A DNA stretch of 64,000 bases from Cognataquiflexum gelatinilyticum (lineage in GTDB: Bacteria > Bacteroidota > Bacteroidia > Cytophagales > Cyclobacteriaceae). The DNA lies in contig NZ_JANAEZ010000003.1 of NCBI RefSeq assembly GCF_024813435.1, positions 434,001 through 498,000 of the forward strand, given 5' to 3'. The first letter of the stretch is position 1. Each line of letters starts with the position of its first letter. The notes beneath the pieces were generated by a model. That model saw only the letters and a program-made list of their open reading frames with translations, did not search any database and was not told the origin of the DNA. The position numbers and the translations under genes are program-made. Below are positions 26,250 through 34,650 of the stretch, piece by piece.

Positions 26250-27179
26250 CTATCCTTTTTGCGTAATCGGAACTGGATTTGTTTCTTTTATTCTTTTCCA
26301 AAACATGGCTAAGCTCATTCCTGAAATGATATGCCATATTCCCCACCAAGCGGCAATGATCGCCATACCGCCCAAACCTTCAAAATAGGTAAAAATCAGA
26401 ACCAATGCCAAGCCTGAATTTTGGATTCCTGTTTCAATGGTCAAGGTTTTGGTATCGGCAAGGTTCAACCTGCCGATTTTTGCGATGGAATAACCTGAAA
26501 AAAAGGCTACAAAATTATGTCCCAAAACCCAAAGAAAAATCAATCCGATGAACTTAAGAAACAAATCATAATTCCCTAGAAATGCAATGACAACAAATGC
26601 AGCAAAAATCAGGATACTGACAGGCTTTAGAATTTTAGTCGCTTTTGCTGACCAATTTGGAAACCTGTTGTTGACCAGCATGCCCAAGATCAGGGGAATT
26701 CCCAGAATCAATGCAACTGTCTGGAAAACATCAAAGTAGGAAAGAGAGATTTCTTGAAGCAAGTTAGCCGTAGGGCCATAAAAGCTTGACCACAACGCAA
26801 AATTGAAAGGAGTGATAAAGATTGAAAATCCTGTTGAAAAGGCGGTCAGTGACACGGATAGCGCAGTGTTTCCTTTTGCAAGGTGGGTGAGAAAATTGGA
26901 AACATTTCCCCCAGGACATGCCGCAACCAAAAACATTCCCAATGCTACAGAAGGAGGTGGGCTGATTAGATAAACCAACAACAGGGTCAGGAAAGGCAAG
27001 AAAAAGAATTGTGAAAAGATGCCCAACCAAAATGCCTTTGGGTTTTTGGCGATGTACTTGAAGTCAACCATCCTTAGCTCTAAAGCAACACCAAACATGA
27101 TAATTGCAAGTGAAATATTTAGCAGGAAAAGAGAATCCTGATTGAAATTTAAAGTGCTGCTGTCAAGTGCTTCGATCAT
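26250..27179 (-). CDS. Bile acid:sodium symporter (BASS/SBF) family transporter
   Basis: A 309-residue integral membrane protein with about nine to ten hydrophobic segments. Characteristic BASS features are ACPGGNVSNFLTHLAKGN near 87-104 (the first crossover region) and ETGIQNSGLALVL near 242-254 (the second crossover). Such transporters move organic anions (bile acids, pantothenate, pyruvate, keto acids) with sodium; the substrate is not predictable here. It lies upstream of the acyltransferase with an 18-base gap. Confidence 0.92.
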   Translation of the reverse strand: MIEALDSSTLNFNQDSLFLLNISLAIIMFGVALELRMVDFKYIAKNPKAFWLGIFSQFFFLPFLTLLLVYLISPPPSVALGMFLVAACPGGNVSNFLTHLAKGNTALSVSLTAFSTGFSIFITPFNFALWSSFYGPTANLLQEISLSYFDVFQTVALILGIPLILGMLVNNRFPNWSAKATKILKPVSILIFAAFVVIAFLGNYDLFLKFIGLIFLWVLGHNFVAFFSGYSIAKIGRLNLADTKTLTIETGIQNSGLALVLIFTYFEGLGGMAIIAAWWGIWHIISGMSLAMFWKRIKETNPVPITQKG

Positions 27180-27560
27180 TTTTTGAAATCGGATGGTTAT
27201 GGGAAAACAATCAAATAGATGTTTGGGTGATTCTCCGTTAAATCAATTTTAAATATCTGGATAATTTCGGATTTTGGATTAAGCGGAGAATTTTTTCAAT
27301 GATTTAGCAGAAAATATAACTTGAATGAATTGTTTTTGAATACATAACCCATTCATAGCTAAAGTTTCTGGATTTTGTCAATCCCTAATTTCAAACATAG
27401 TAAAATAATACCAATTTATTGGTTTGGGTTTTCTCTTCGGAATTTTGATTCAATAATTTCCAAAGACCTTAATACCGTACTTAGGAAATAAAGATCAACC
27501 GCATCAATGACATTTCTCATGGTTTCCGGTTTTGATTTTCCATAGCTTCACGAATAATAG
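27180..27560. other. Intergenic region between divergent BASS and GCS2 genes
   Basis: About 380 bases with no gene that I can support. It is AT-rich with no strong hairpin and no recognisable repeat. It must contain the promoters of the two divergent operons. Confidence 0.4.
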
Positions 27561-27566
27561 AGGAGG
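27561..27566 (+). promoter_or_regulatory. Full Shine-Dalgarno sequence AGGAGG deciding the GCS2 start
   Basis: AGGAGG lies 4 bases before the ATG at 27571. Canonical Shine-Dalgarno sites are rare in this lineage and in this window, so it both fixes the start codon (over a TTG at 27532) and suggests unusually strong or host-transferable initiation. Confidence 0.75.
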
Positions 27567-27570
27567 AAAA

Positions 27571-29421
27571 ATGGGTTCAAAAAATGTCCAAAAACTAAAA
27601 GGAAAAAAGCAAAGGGCCATTTACTTGCATCATTTGGTGCGTGATATGGAAGCACTTGAAATAATGATTCAACAGGGATTGATTGAAAAATCACCTGTCC
27701 GAATCGGTGCCGAACAGGAATTCTGTATTGTTGATCCGGAATTTTTGCCCAACAACAATTCCCTTGATGTCCTAAAGGAAATCAATGACAGACATTTTAC
27801 CACCGAAATAGGTAATTACAATCTTGAAATCAACTCCGACCCTCTACCATTGGACAATGATTGTTTTTCACTTCTCCATCATGAACTTGATTTATTGGTA
27901 GAAAAAGCCAAAAGTGCTGCCCAAAAATCTGGTTCACGTATCATCCTTACCGGAATCCTGCCAACCATTGCACCAAAACACACGACTTTGGATAGTATGA
28001 CGGCTGTAGACCGTTACTTTGTTTTGAACGATGCTGCAAAAAAATACAGAGGTCAGGACTTCAGCATCCATATCAAAGGAGTAGATGAGGTGACCATGCT
28101 CCACGATTCGGTCATGCTGGAAGGTTGCAATACCAGTTTTCAAATGCACCTTCAAATAGATCCTGATGAGTTCGTAGACATGTTTAATTGGTCTCAGGCC
28201 ATCACAGGACCTGTTTTGGCAGCATGTTGCAATTCACCTCTTCTTTTTGGGAAGGAGCTTTGGAGCGAAACCAGAATTGCACTCTTTACCCAAAGCGTGG
28301 ATGTGAGAACCAACTCCTTTTTGCTCAATGAAAATCAGCCAAGGGTCAGCTTTGAAAGTAAATGGCAAACAGGTTCAATCTTGGATGTATTCAAGGATAA
28401 CATTGCCAGATTCAGAAGTATCCTGACAGCGGAATTTGAAGACGACAGCGTAGACCTGCTCAAAAAAGGTGAAATTCCCAAACTTAAAGCCTTATGTCTT
28501 CACAACGGTACGGTTTATCGATGGAACCGTGCCTGCTATGGCGTGGGCGGTAGCAAACCCCATTTAAGGATAGAATGCAGGTATATCCCTTCGGGTCCTA
28601 CGGTCATTGATCAGATTGCCAATTTTGCATTTTGGGTAGGTTTGATGAAAGGCAGGCCTGAAAAATATAAAGAAATTCACCGTATGATGGATTTTAAAGA
28701 AGTGAAATCCAATTTTTTGGCTGCGGCAAGATACGGATTGGCGGTGCAGTTTCATTGGGACGGAAAATTGTATACCGGAAGGCAGGTGCTTTCTGAAATT
28801 TTCTTACCAATGGCAAAGGAAGGTTTGAAGAAATCCGGAATTTCAGAAAATGATATCGACAAATACCTTTCTGTAATCCAAAACCGCATCAATACCCACA
28901 ATGGATCCGAATGGATCAGCAAAAGCTACCGCAATCTCCTCACCACCAAAAAACCGGATGCAGCACTTCAGGTATTGACTGCAAACATGTACCTGAATCA
29001 GGAATCGAATAAACCTGTTTCGGAGTGGGAGGTGCTTTCTCCTGATGCCATGTCCCAATTCAACATTACCAAAAGAGTTCACCATGTGATGAGCACAGAC
29101 ATTTTCTCAGTGGAAGAAATTGACTCCATTGAATTGGTTGCCCACATGATGAAATGGAAAAATATCCACCACATGCCAGTCATCAAAGGAGACAAGGAAC
29201 TGGTAGGCATTTTATCCTGGAATGATGTCAGTCAATTATTTGAAAATGGGAAGGCTACCAATGCCTCAGTCAAGTCTCTTATGAAAACCGATTTGATTAC
29301 CATTGATCAGGATAGCAGGGTAGATGACGCCAAGGTATTGATGGAAAAACACAAAATCCATTCCCTACCTGTGGTGAGAGATAGCAAGCTTGTTGGAATA
29401 TTGACTTCAAATGACCTGTAA
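27571..29421 (+). CDS. GCS2-family glutamate-cysteine-ligase-like amidoligase fused to a CBS pair
   Basis: A 616-residue protein. Residues about 30-400 form a glutamate-cysteine ligase family 2 domain, an ATP-dependent carboxylate-amine ligase: GAEQEFCIVD near 44-53 (metal-binding glutamates), FQMHLQID near 190-197 and RIECRYIPSGP near 330-340. After a linker, two CBS domains at about 502-555 and 560-616 (VMSTDIFSV, VGILSWND, LPVVRDSKLVGILTSNDL) probably sense an adenine nucleotide. True glutathione synthesis is not implied; this fusion belongs to a broader amidoligase group. It is translationally coupled to an M14 hydrolase (TAATG junction), suggesting a make-and-break pair. Confidence 0.87.
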   Translation: MGSKNVQKLKGKKQRAIYLHHLVRDMEALEIMIQQGLIEKSPVRIGAEQEFCIVDPEFLPNNNSLDVLKEINDRHFTTEIGNYNLEINSDPLPLDNDCFSLLHHELDLLVEKAKSAAQKSGSRIILTGILPTIAPKHTTLDSMTAVDRYFVLNDAAKKYRGQDFSIHIKGVDEVTMLHDSVMLEGCNTSFQMHLQIDPDEFVDMFNWSQAITGPVLAACCNSPLLFGKELWSETRIALFTQSVDVRTNSFLLNENQPRVSFESKWQTGSILDVFKDNIARFRSILTAEFEDDSVDLLKKGEIPKLKALCLHNGTVYRWNRACYGVGGSKPHLRIECRYIPSGPTVIDQIANFAFWVGLMKGRPEKYKEIHRMMDFKEVKSNFLAAARYGLAVQFHWDGKLYTGRQVLSEIFLPMAKEGLKKSGISENDIDKYLSVIQNRINTHNGSEWISKSYRNLLTTKKPDAALQVLTANMYLNQESNKPVSEWEVLSPDAMSQFNITKRVHHVMSTDIFSVEEIDSIELVAHMMKWKNIHHMPVIKGDKELVGILSWNDVSQLFENGKATNASVKSLMKTDLITIDQDSRVDDAKVLMEKHKIHSLPVVRDSKLVGILTSNDL

Positions 29422-30614
29422 TGGACGCCCAAGCCCTTACCACAAAAATAGAAATGCCTACCAATAGGGTAATGCAAAAACTGAAGGGTTCTAAATCAGG
29501 ACCCACAGTTTTATTTTTTGCAGGAGTCCACGGCAATGAACCTGCCGGCGTCATGGCTTTGAAGGAGGTTTTTGAGGATCTCTCCAAAAAGGAAAATACC
29601 CTGAGAGGAACCGTGTATGGCTTGATTGGTAATCAAAAAGCTTTGGCTAAAGGCAAAAGGTATGTTGACATGGACCTCAACAGACTTTGGACCAAAGCCA
29701 ATATCAAGATGGTTTCCAATAAAAAAGTCCTTTTGGAAGAAGAAAAAGAACTCTTGGAACTCTTGGATTTACTTAGGGAAATCATCAAAACAGAAAAAGG
29801 GCCTTTCTATTTTATCGATTATCATACGACCTCGAGTAAGACATTGCCTTTTATTACCATCAACGATTCTATGATCAACAGGAAGTTTGCTATGCAATTT
29901 CCCGTCCCGATCGTACTTGGGATTGAGGAATTCCTAGAAGGCCCATTGCTCAGCTATATCAATCAGTTGGGTTATGTTGCGGTCGGTTTTGAATCGGGGC
30001 AACACACAGATCCTGCTGCAATCACCAACAGTGTCGCTTTTACCTATATGACTTTAATAGCTTCAGGTGTAATCGGCAAAATGGATGTGGAGGATTTTGG
30101 TCATTATCCGCACCAATTGGAAAATGCAGCAACTTCGGTACGGGATATATTTGAGGTAGTTCACCTTCATAAGATTACCGGTGTGGATGTATTCAAAATG
30201 TTACCTGGATTCGAGAGTTTCCAGAAAATCAATAAAGGTACCCATTTGGCTACCAATAACTATTTGCCTGTCTATTCAGGTTATGATGGGCGACTGTTTA
30301 TGCCCTTGTACCAAAATCAGGGAAGCGATGGTTTTTTTATCATCCGGAAGATCCCGGAAATTGCACTTATGTTGTCTGCTTTTTTAAGGAAAATAAAAAT
30401 CGATAATCTTTTCAATTTGCTTCCCGGGGTAAAATGGGAACACAAAGACAAAGAAATCCTACGAGTAAACCTCAATATTGCCAAGTTTATGACCAAGCCA
30501 CTTTTTCATTTGCTCGGATACCGAGTCAGGCAGCTTGACGGACAATACCTCAGACTCTATAACCGTGAGAAAGCCTCCAAAAAGAAAATGTATAAAAATG
30601 AGGGATGGTGGTAG
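29421..30614 (+). CDS. Succinylglutamate desuccinylase/aspartoacylase-like M14 hydrolase
   Basis: A 397-residue zinc amidohydrolase of the AspA/AstE group. The zinc ligands are in GVHGNEPAG near residues 35-43 and DYHTTSS near 133-139; DLNRLW near 88 and the catalytic-glutamate region FESGQH near 191-196 are intact. It differs from the M14 protein at 20169-21107 by having no lipoyl-like end and a longer C-terminus (LPGFESFQKINKG then a basic tail). Its ATG shares the final A of the upstream GCS2-CBS stop codon. A shared substrate with the amidoligase is inferred from that coupling. Confidence 0.87.
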   Translation: MDAQALTTKIEMPTNRVMQKLKGSKSGPTVLFFAGVHGNEPAGVMALKEVFEDLSKKENTLRGTVYGLIGNQKALAKGKRYVDMDLNRLWTKANIKMVSNKKVLLEEEKELLELLDLLREIIKTEKGPFYFIDYHTTSSKTLPFITINDSMINRKFAMQFPVPIVLGIEEFLEGPLLSYINQLGYVAVGFESGQHTDPAAITNSVAFTYMTLIASGVIGKMDVEDFGHYPHQLENAATSVRDIFEVVHLHKITGVDVFKMLPGFESFQKINKGTHLATNNYLPVYSGYDGRLFMPLYQNQGSDGFFIIRKIPEIALMLSAFLRKIKIDNLFNLLPGVKWEHKDKEILRVNLNIAKFMTKPLFHLLGYRVRQLDGQYLRLYNREKASKKKMYKNEGWW

Positions 30615-31162
30615 ATTTAAATTTGTTGGGATCAGAGGACGGACGCAGTAAGTAGGAAAGATGAATTTGGTAAGAAGTGAAAAGTTAGAGGTTCCGATGA
30701 AATAAGGTCCGGGGAAAAAGAATGATAAATTCTGAATTAAAAATGAGGAATGGATTTCTATGGATCTTAGGAGATCCCAAACACAATACCAAAGACCTTA
30801 TAGGGGATAGACAAAAGGTACCTAAAGGGTAACGCAGAGACGGAGTATGGTTAGGGAGGACACGGAGTATGGGTAGGAGGGACACGGAGTATCCTTAGGG
30901 GAAGGTGGGGGAGACTACAACGGAACCATAGGTATGGGATAGGAGATCCTTCCGTTTTGGGTAGGATGAAACCATTTTATCTTATAACCTATAGGAAGTT
31001 TTTAACTCAGCCTGATAAAGTTTTTGAGGTTATGATGGTGGCGGAAAATATTGTTTCCTTTGTTTCAGGATTGACCGTTAACCTAATAACAAATAACCAT
31101 TTTTTCGTCAAGTAGGAACAATTCCCTAATTTCATGTTGTTCCATCCTAAAACCGATCTAAG
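30615..31162. repeat. 548-base intergenic region with tandem CACGGAGTAT units
   Basis: No gene is supported. At 30840-30902 three imperfect units of about 21 bases follow each other (acggagtatggttaggg, acacggagtatgggtagg, acacggagtatccttagg). The surrounding purine-rich sequence (gggataggagatcct and similar) looks like decayed copies. Near 31079-31102 is a taacctaataacaaataacc stretch, a motif that recurs at 34610-34648 and 49516-49557. Confidence 0.6.
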
Positions 31163-31669
31163 ATGTTTGAATATAATCCCGAAAAGCACTATCCAAAGGA
31201 AACCGAAAGTCGAGTTGTGATCAGGTTTCAGGATTGCGATCCATTGCAGCACCTCAACAATGCCAAATACTTTGACTATTTTTTCAATGCCCGGGAAGAT
31301 CAGGTTCCCAAGCTATATGGGGTAGAGGTGATTGATTTTATCCGAAAATACAAATCGGCTTGGGTAGTATATAACCACAACATTTCCTACGTCCGTCCGG
31401 CCAAAGTAGGAGAGTGGGTCCGAATCATGAGTAGACTTCTATGGTTTAACCATAACACGATCATCGTCGAATATTACATGACAGATGATACGCAAAAAGA
31501 ACTCAAGACTGTACTTTGGACTACGATGCGGTATGTGACAGTAAAGGAAGGCGCCTCGACAAACCACGAAGGGGCGGTTCTGGAATTCCTTCGGGCAACA
31601 TCAGAAAACCTCGATATCAGCAATATGACCATTTCCGAAAGGGTCAAAATCATCAAATCAGAATTGTAA
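31163..31669 (+). CDS. Acyl-CoA/acyl-ACP thioesterase, hot-dog fold (4HBT family)
   Basis: A 168-residue single hot-dog domain. The family motif with catalytic aspartate is seen as RFQDCDPLQHLNNAKY near residues 20-35, with the central helix AREDQVPKLYG following. SYVRPAKVGEWVRI near 76-89 is the typical third strand. It hydrolyses an acyl thioester; chain length is not predictable. It stands alone with its own terminator; it is not in a recognisable operon. Confidence 0.88.
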   Translation: MFEYNPEKHYPKETESRVVIRFQDCDPLQHLNNAKYFDYFFNAREDQVPKLYGVEVIDFIRKYKSAWVVYNHNISYVRPAKVGEWVRIMSRLLWFNHNTIIVEYYMTDDTQKELKTVLWTTMRYVTVKEGASTNHEGAVLEFLRATSENLDISNMTISERVKIIKSEL

Positions 31670-31708
31670 TCAGCCGAATGTCCACAATTCTTGACCGATG
31701 AAGAACGG

Positions 31709-31737
31709 AACCTGTACAAAACCGTACAGGTTTTTTT
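31709..31737 (+). terminator. Terminator after the thioesterase gene
   Basis: A perfect 9-bp stem (aacctgtac / gtacaggtt) with a 6-base loop followed by TTTTTT, 39 bases past the stop. Confidence 0.88.
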
Positions 31738-32060
31738 ATTTAATCTGGATCAAAAAAAAATGTAAAAATTTTTTCAAAATTAATTATAGTTAAAATTTTT
31801 CCTTTCATGCAACCTTTGGCAAAGTGGTAATTTTAGTTTTTTATCAAAACCTGTTACGAAACAGGACACTTTGCTGTCTGATTGTATCATGATAATACAG
31901 TTTTTTGGTTTGTAAGTTATTTCCGCAACCGATTGAATGTTAAAAAATTAACGATCGGGTTAAAATTCTTTAACATGGGAATTGGCATAAAGCGGTGCCA
32001 AAATTAATTGGTACAGAAGATGAATAAGAGATCATACCAACTTATAAACAACCACACAAA
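31738..32060. other. Long leader region upstream of a secreted-protein gene
   Basis: 323 bases without a gene. The sequence is AT-rich, with an inverted-repeat-like ttaaaaaattaacgatcgggttaa near 31939-31962. It probably contains the promoter and a long untranslated leader of the next gene; no regulatory RNA family was recognised. Confidence 0.35.
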
Positions 32061-32648
32061 ATGAAAAAGTTACTCACATTAGCATTAGCCGCCACACTAG
32101 GTGTAGCCAGCTTTGCAAACGCATCAAATGAAGGAATCGAAGAGTTGTCTTCTGTACGTTCCAAGGACAAGAAAGTAGCCATCTCCCTTAAAGAAGGTTT
32201 GGGAAAAGTCAAACTTGCAGTACTAGACAGTGATGGAAAAAAACTCCATCAGCAATACTTCAAGGTAAAAGAAGATATGCAGATTCCTTATGACTTTTCT
32301 TTGCTTCCTGCCGGAGAGTATCAGATCTCCATCGAAAGCAATATCAAAGAACCAACGGCTGAAAAAATGATTTATACAGTCGAAACCAAAGAGGCACCCG
32401 CTCCGCTTCCTTTGATGGCCTACGGAAAAAGCATCGATGAAAACTCGTTCAGATTGGCAGTCATTGGATTGGAAGAGCCAGGAACAAAAGTTGAAATCTT
32501 GGATGAAAGCGGAAGGGCAATTTTCACTGAAAAAATCGACCAAGCTGAAGCTTTTACCAAAGTCTACCACTTAAAAAACTTAAATACCAGCGATGTGTCA
32601 TTGAAAATCACTGACGCGACCGGACGAACAAAAACCCTTTTCTTGTAA
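32061..32648 (+). CDS. Secreted protein of unknown function with DUF3244-like beta domains
   Basis: A 195-residue protein with a standard signal peptide (MKKLLTLALAATLG, cleavage after ANA near residue 21). The mature part has two short repeats of similar design: AVLDSDGKKLHQQYFKV near 53-69 and EILDESGRAIFTEKI near 145-159, both of the 'D..G..L' beta-hairpin type used in small adhesin-like or Por-sorting-like C-terminal domains. A linker PAPLPL separates them. Function is not recognised. It has its own terminator and is likely highly expressed given a long leader, but that is a guess. Confidence 0.75.
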   Translation: MKKLLTLALAATLGVASFANASNEGIEELSSVRSKDKKVAISLKEGLGKVKLAVLDSDGKKLHQQYFKVKEDMQIPYDFSLLPAGEYQISIESNIKEPTAEKMIYTVETKEAPAPLPLMAYGKSIDENSFRLAVIGLEEPGTKVEILDESGRAIFTEKIDQAEAFTKVYHLKNLNTSDVSLKITDATGRTKTLFL

Positions 32649-32669
32649 ACTTAACCACTATTGAAGACC

Positions 32670-32702
32670 AAGCCCTGGAGATGATTCTTCAGGGCTTTTT
32701 TG
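32670..32702 (+). terminator. Terminator after the secreted-protein gene
   Basis: An 8-bp stem (aagccctg / cagggctt) with a 12-base loop followed by TTTTTGTTT. Confidence 0.82.
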
Positions 32703-32826
32703 TTTAAATAGGTTGTCGGTTGATAGCTTTCATTAAAAAAATATTTATGAAATCCCTTCAAATTCAAGTCAAAAACGGTCCTGAAAAAGACTTCTTAAAT
32801 TTTCAAAGCGAAGCTTTTCTATTGCT

Positions 32827-33777
32827 TTATTTTCCTTCTGTTAAATTTTTATATAAAGATTCAACCTTACTCATATCCGGTTCTAACCTCATCCAAAGGG
32901 TTCGTTCTTGCTGCATAGGCATCCATCTGTAAAACCAAGAAACTCCCCATTTTTGGTAATACTGATTTTCTTGGTTGTAGACTGGGTCCTGCAGAGCTGT
33001 TTCCAGACTGATGAAATTGTAGTTTTCCACTTTTAACTTCCGGACGATTTCACCGAGGTATTTGGAGTTCAAAGCATTATCATGACAAAGAAAGATTTGG
33101 TTCACTTTTCTTCCATATTTTTCTACAGAAAGGGAATCAAAAAAACGGAAATAATCTAAGGTTTTGGAAACATATAATTCACCGATTTCCTTTGCCTTTT
33201 CAGGTTCAGCATGTGAAAGATAATACTCATAGATATGATTGATCATCCAATCCGAACTTTCCACTGTGAAAGGAGTACTGATGTACTTTTTTTCTTTGAG
33301 AAAGCTATCCATCAAAACATGTTGGACAGAATCTTTCCCTAAATCATTGAAAGGGAAGCGAAAATATTGAAGTGGTTTATTGTATTTGCCTGCGAGCTCC
33401 TGGCTTATGAATTCACCTTTTTCAACATCTGCCTTGAATGGTTCAAACCCCACATCTGAATACCTGAGATGGCCAAAAGTGTGGTTGCCAAGAGTAACAA
33501 AATCCTTTTTTGCCCAATCAACCAAGAGTTCAAAATTTCTGGCAATTGAATCAGTTTTATAAAGCAATCCTTCATTGATAAAAACAGCAACCGGAATATT
33601 GAATGAATCCAGTTTATAGAGTAATTGAGATTGAAAATTATCCGTTTTAAACTGCCGGGTGTTTGGTACATCATCTATCGTTATTGCCACATTCGTTTGA
33701 CTATATGCAGAAAACGATCCAAAGAAAAGGTAGGTCAGTAAGCAGAGAAGCCATTTGTATGTAGGTTTTCTTTTCAT
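32827..33777 (-). CDS. Secreted polysaccharide deacetylase (NodB homology domain)
   Basis: A 316-residue CE4-type deacetylase with an N-terminal signal peptide (LLCLLTYLFFGSFSAYS, cleavage near residue 26). The NodB metal site is visible as VAITIDDVP near 30-38 (two aspartates) and GNHTFGHLRYSD near 97-108 (HxxxH); RFPFNDLG near 139 and FLCHDN near 237 give the later catalytic blocks. It removes acetyl groups from an N-acetylated glycan or a related substrate, in the periplasm or outside. It is alone on its strand, and a second, longer deacetylase is encoded at 47467-48810. Confidence 0.9.
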   Translation of the reverse strand: MKRKPTYKWLLCLLTYLFFGSFSAYSQTNVAITIDDVPNTRQFKTDNFQSQLLYKLDSFNIPVAVFINEGLLYKTDSIARNFELLVDWAKKDFVTLGNHTFGHLRYSDVGFEPFKADVEKGEFISQELAGKYNKPLQYFRFPFNDLGKDSVQHVLMDSFLKEKKYISTPFTVESSDWMINHIYEYYLSHAEPEKAKEIGELYVSKTLDYFRFFDSLSVEKYGRKVNQIFLCHDNALNSKYLGEIVRKLKVENYNFISLETALQDPVYNQENQYYQKWGVSWFYRWMPMQQERTLWMRLEPDMSKVESLYKNLTEGK

Positions 33778-33833
33778 TTTTTTTCAAGAAACATTAGAGT
33801 CCCAAAGAGGCTTATGATTTCAAATTGACCTTT

Positions 33834-34250
33834 CTATTTGGCTGATTTCAGATAGGTTTCTGGAGTCATTATGGATAAAGTGCTCGATTTATAATCTTTG
33901 ATATTTCTGGTGATGATGACTTTGATTTCTTTATCATTTATGGCAGAGAAATTTTGAAGAGCATCCTCAAAATCTTTGAATTCAGAGTTAAGTGCCTCAA
34001 TGACAGTTTTTTTGTTTGTTGTGGTGACATCGATGATGTTCATCAGAATTTTTAGATTTTCAATCACCTTTTCATGGCTTGCTGTTTTCCGCAATAAATA
34101 ATAGACATTGCTCAACATGATAGAAGTAACAAAACCTTTGACTTCTCCTTTTTCACATAAACTCAAAAGTTTTGATGCTTCTTCTGAAAAAGGCTTTCTG
34201 TCAAAAAAGAAATCGAGGATAACATCTGTATCTATTAAAACCGTATCCAT
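33834..34250 (-). CDS. PIN-domain toxin of a type II toxin-antitoxin pair
   Basis: A 138-residue PIN-domain nuclease, predicted to cleave RNA when freed from its antitoxin. The acidic metal site is seen as LIDTDVILD (D7, D9) at the N-terminus, an acidic pair in FKDFEDALQ near 91-99 and TRNIKDY near 114-120. It begins inside the antitoxin stop codon (TAATG), the standard coupling of antitoxin-first TA operons. Confidence 0.9.
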   Translation of the reverse strand: MDTVLIDTDVILDFFFDRKPFSEEASKLLSLCEKGEVKGFVTSIMLSNVYYLLRKTASHEKVIENLKILMNIIDVTTTNKKTVIEALNSEFKDFEDALQNFSAINDKEIKVIITRNIKDYKSSTLSIMTPETYLKSAK

Positions 34251-34498
34251 TATAAATATTTTTCAGATAGGCTGTCTGTTAATTCTTTATTATAATCGAA
34301 ATTTTCCGGCATTTTAAATGAGCCTTTCAAAGATTTGACAATCGGAGTCAATTCATTTTCTGTTAAAGGTTCTTCATCAGTCAAGGCCTTCAAGTAGTTT
34401 TCAATCAAATCCGAGAGACTCCTTTCCTTCCTTCGTGCGTACTTTTTGGCGTTTTCAATGACTGATTTCTCAATCGTTAGCGTCAGTTTTGTATTCAT
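34250..34498 (-). CDS. Antitoxin partner of the PIN toxin (DUF6364-like)
   Basis: An 82-residue protein starting MNTKLTLTIEKSVIENAKKYA: a short N-terminal beta strand then helix, the look of a ribbon-helix-helix DNA-binding antitoxin, followed by an acidic tail that would wrap the toxin. I chose the ATG at 34498; an in-frame extension to 34546 adds a hydrophobic run that does not fit and would overlap the operator. It is upstream of and overlaps the toxin by one base. Two identical palindromes lie just before the gene, the likely autoregulation site. Confidence 0.88.
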   Translation of the reverse strand: MNTKLTLTIEKSVIENAKKYARRKERSLSDLIENYLKALTDEEPLTENELTPIVKSLKGSFKMPENFDYNKELTDSLSEKYL

Positions 34499-34535
34499 GG
34501 CTTTGAATTTGAAAACCAAATTAGCAATAATAATT

Positions 34536-34567
34536 ACACGTGTCAATGTTAAATTTTTTACACGTGT
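34536..34567 (-). promoter_or_regulatory. Twin ACACGTGT palindromes, probable TA operator
   Basis: The 8-bp palindrome ACACGTGT occurs at 34536-34543 and again at 34560-34567, 24 bases centre to centre, directly upstream of the antitoxin start. TAACATTG between them on the minus strand is one mismatch from the -7 consensus TAnnTTTG. Paired palindromes flanking a promoter are the standard arrangement for binding by a ribbon-helix-helix antitoxin complex. Confidence 0.7.
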
Positions 34568-34650
34568 ATTTTATTTAAAATGTTTATTTAAACAAGGCTT
34601 CAAATATCCAATTAACCATTAACCAATTAACCAAATAACACTTAACCCAC

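Noticed and set aside
30840..30902. Three spaced CACGGAGTAT units as a possible CRISPR
   Set aside because: Units are contiguous with no unique spacers, degenerate, and there are no cas genes in the window.
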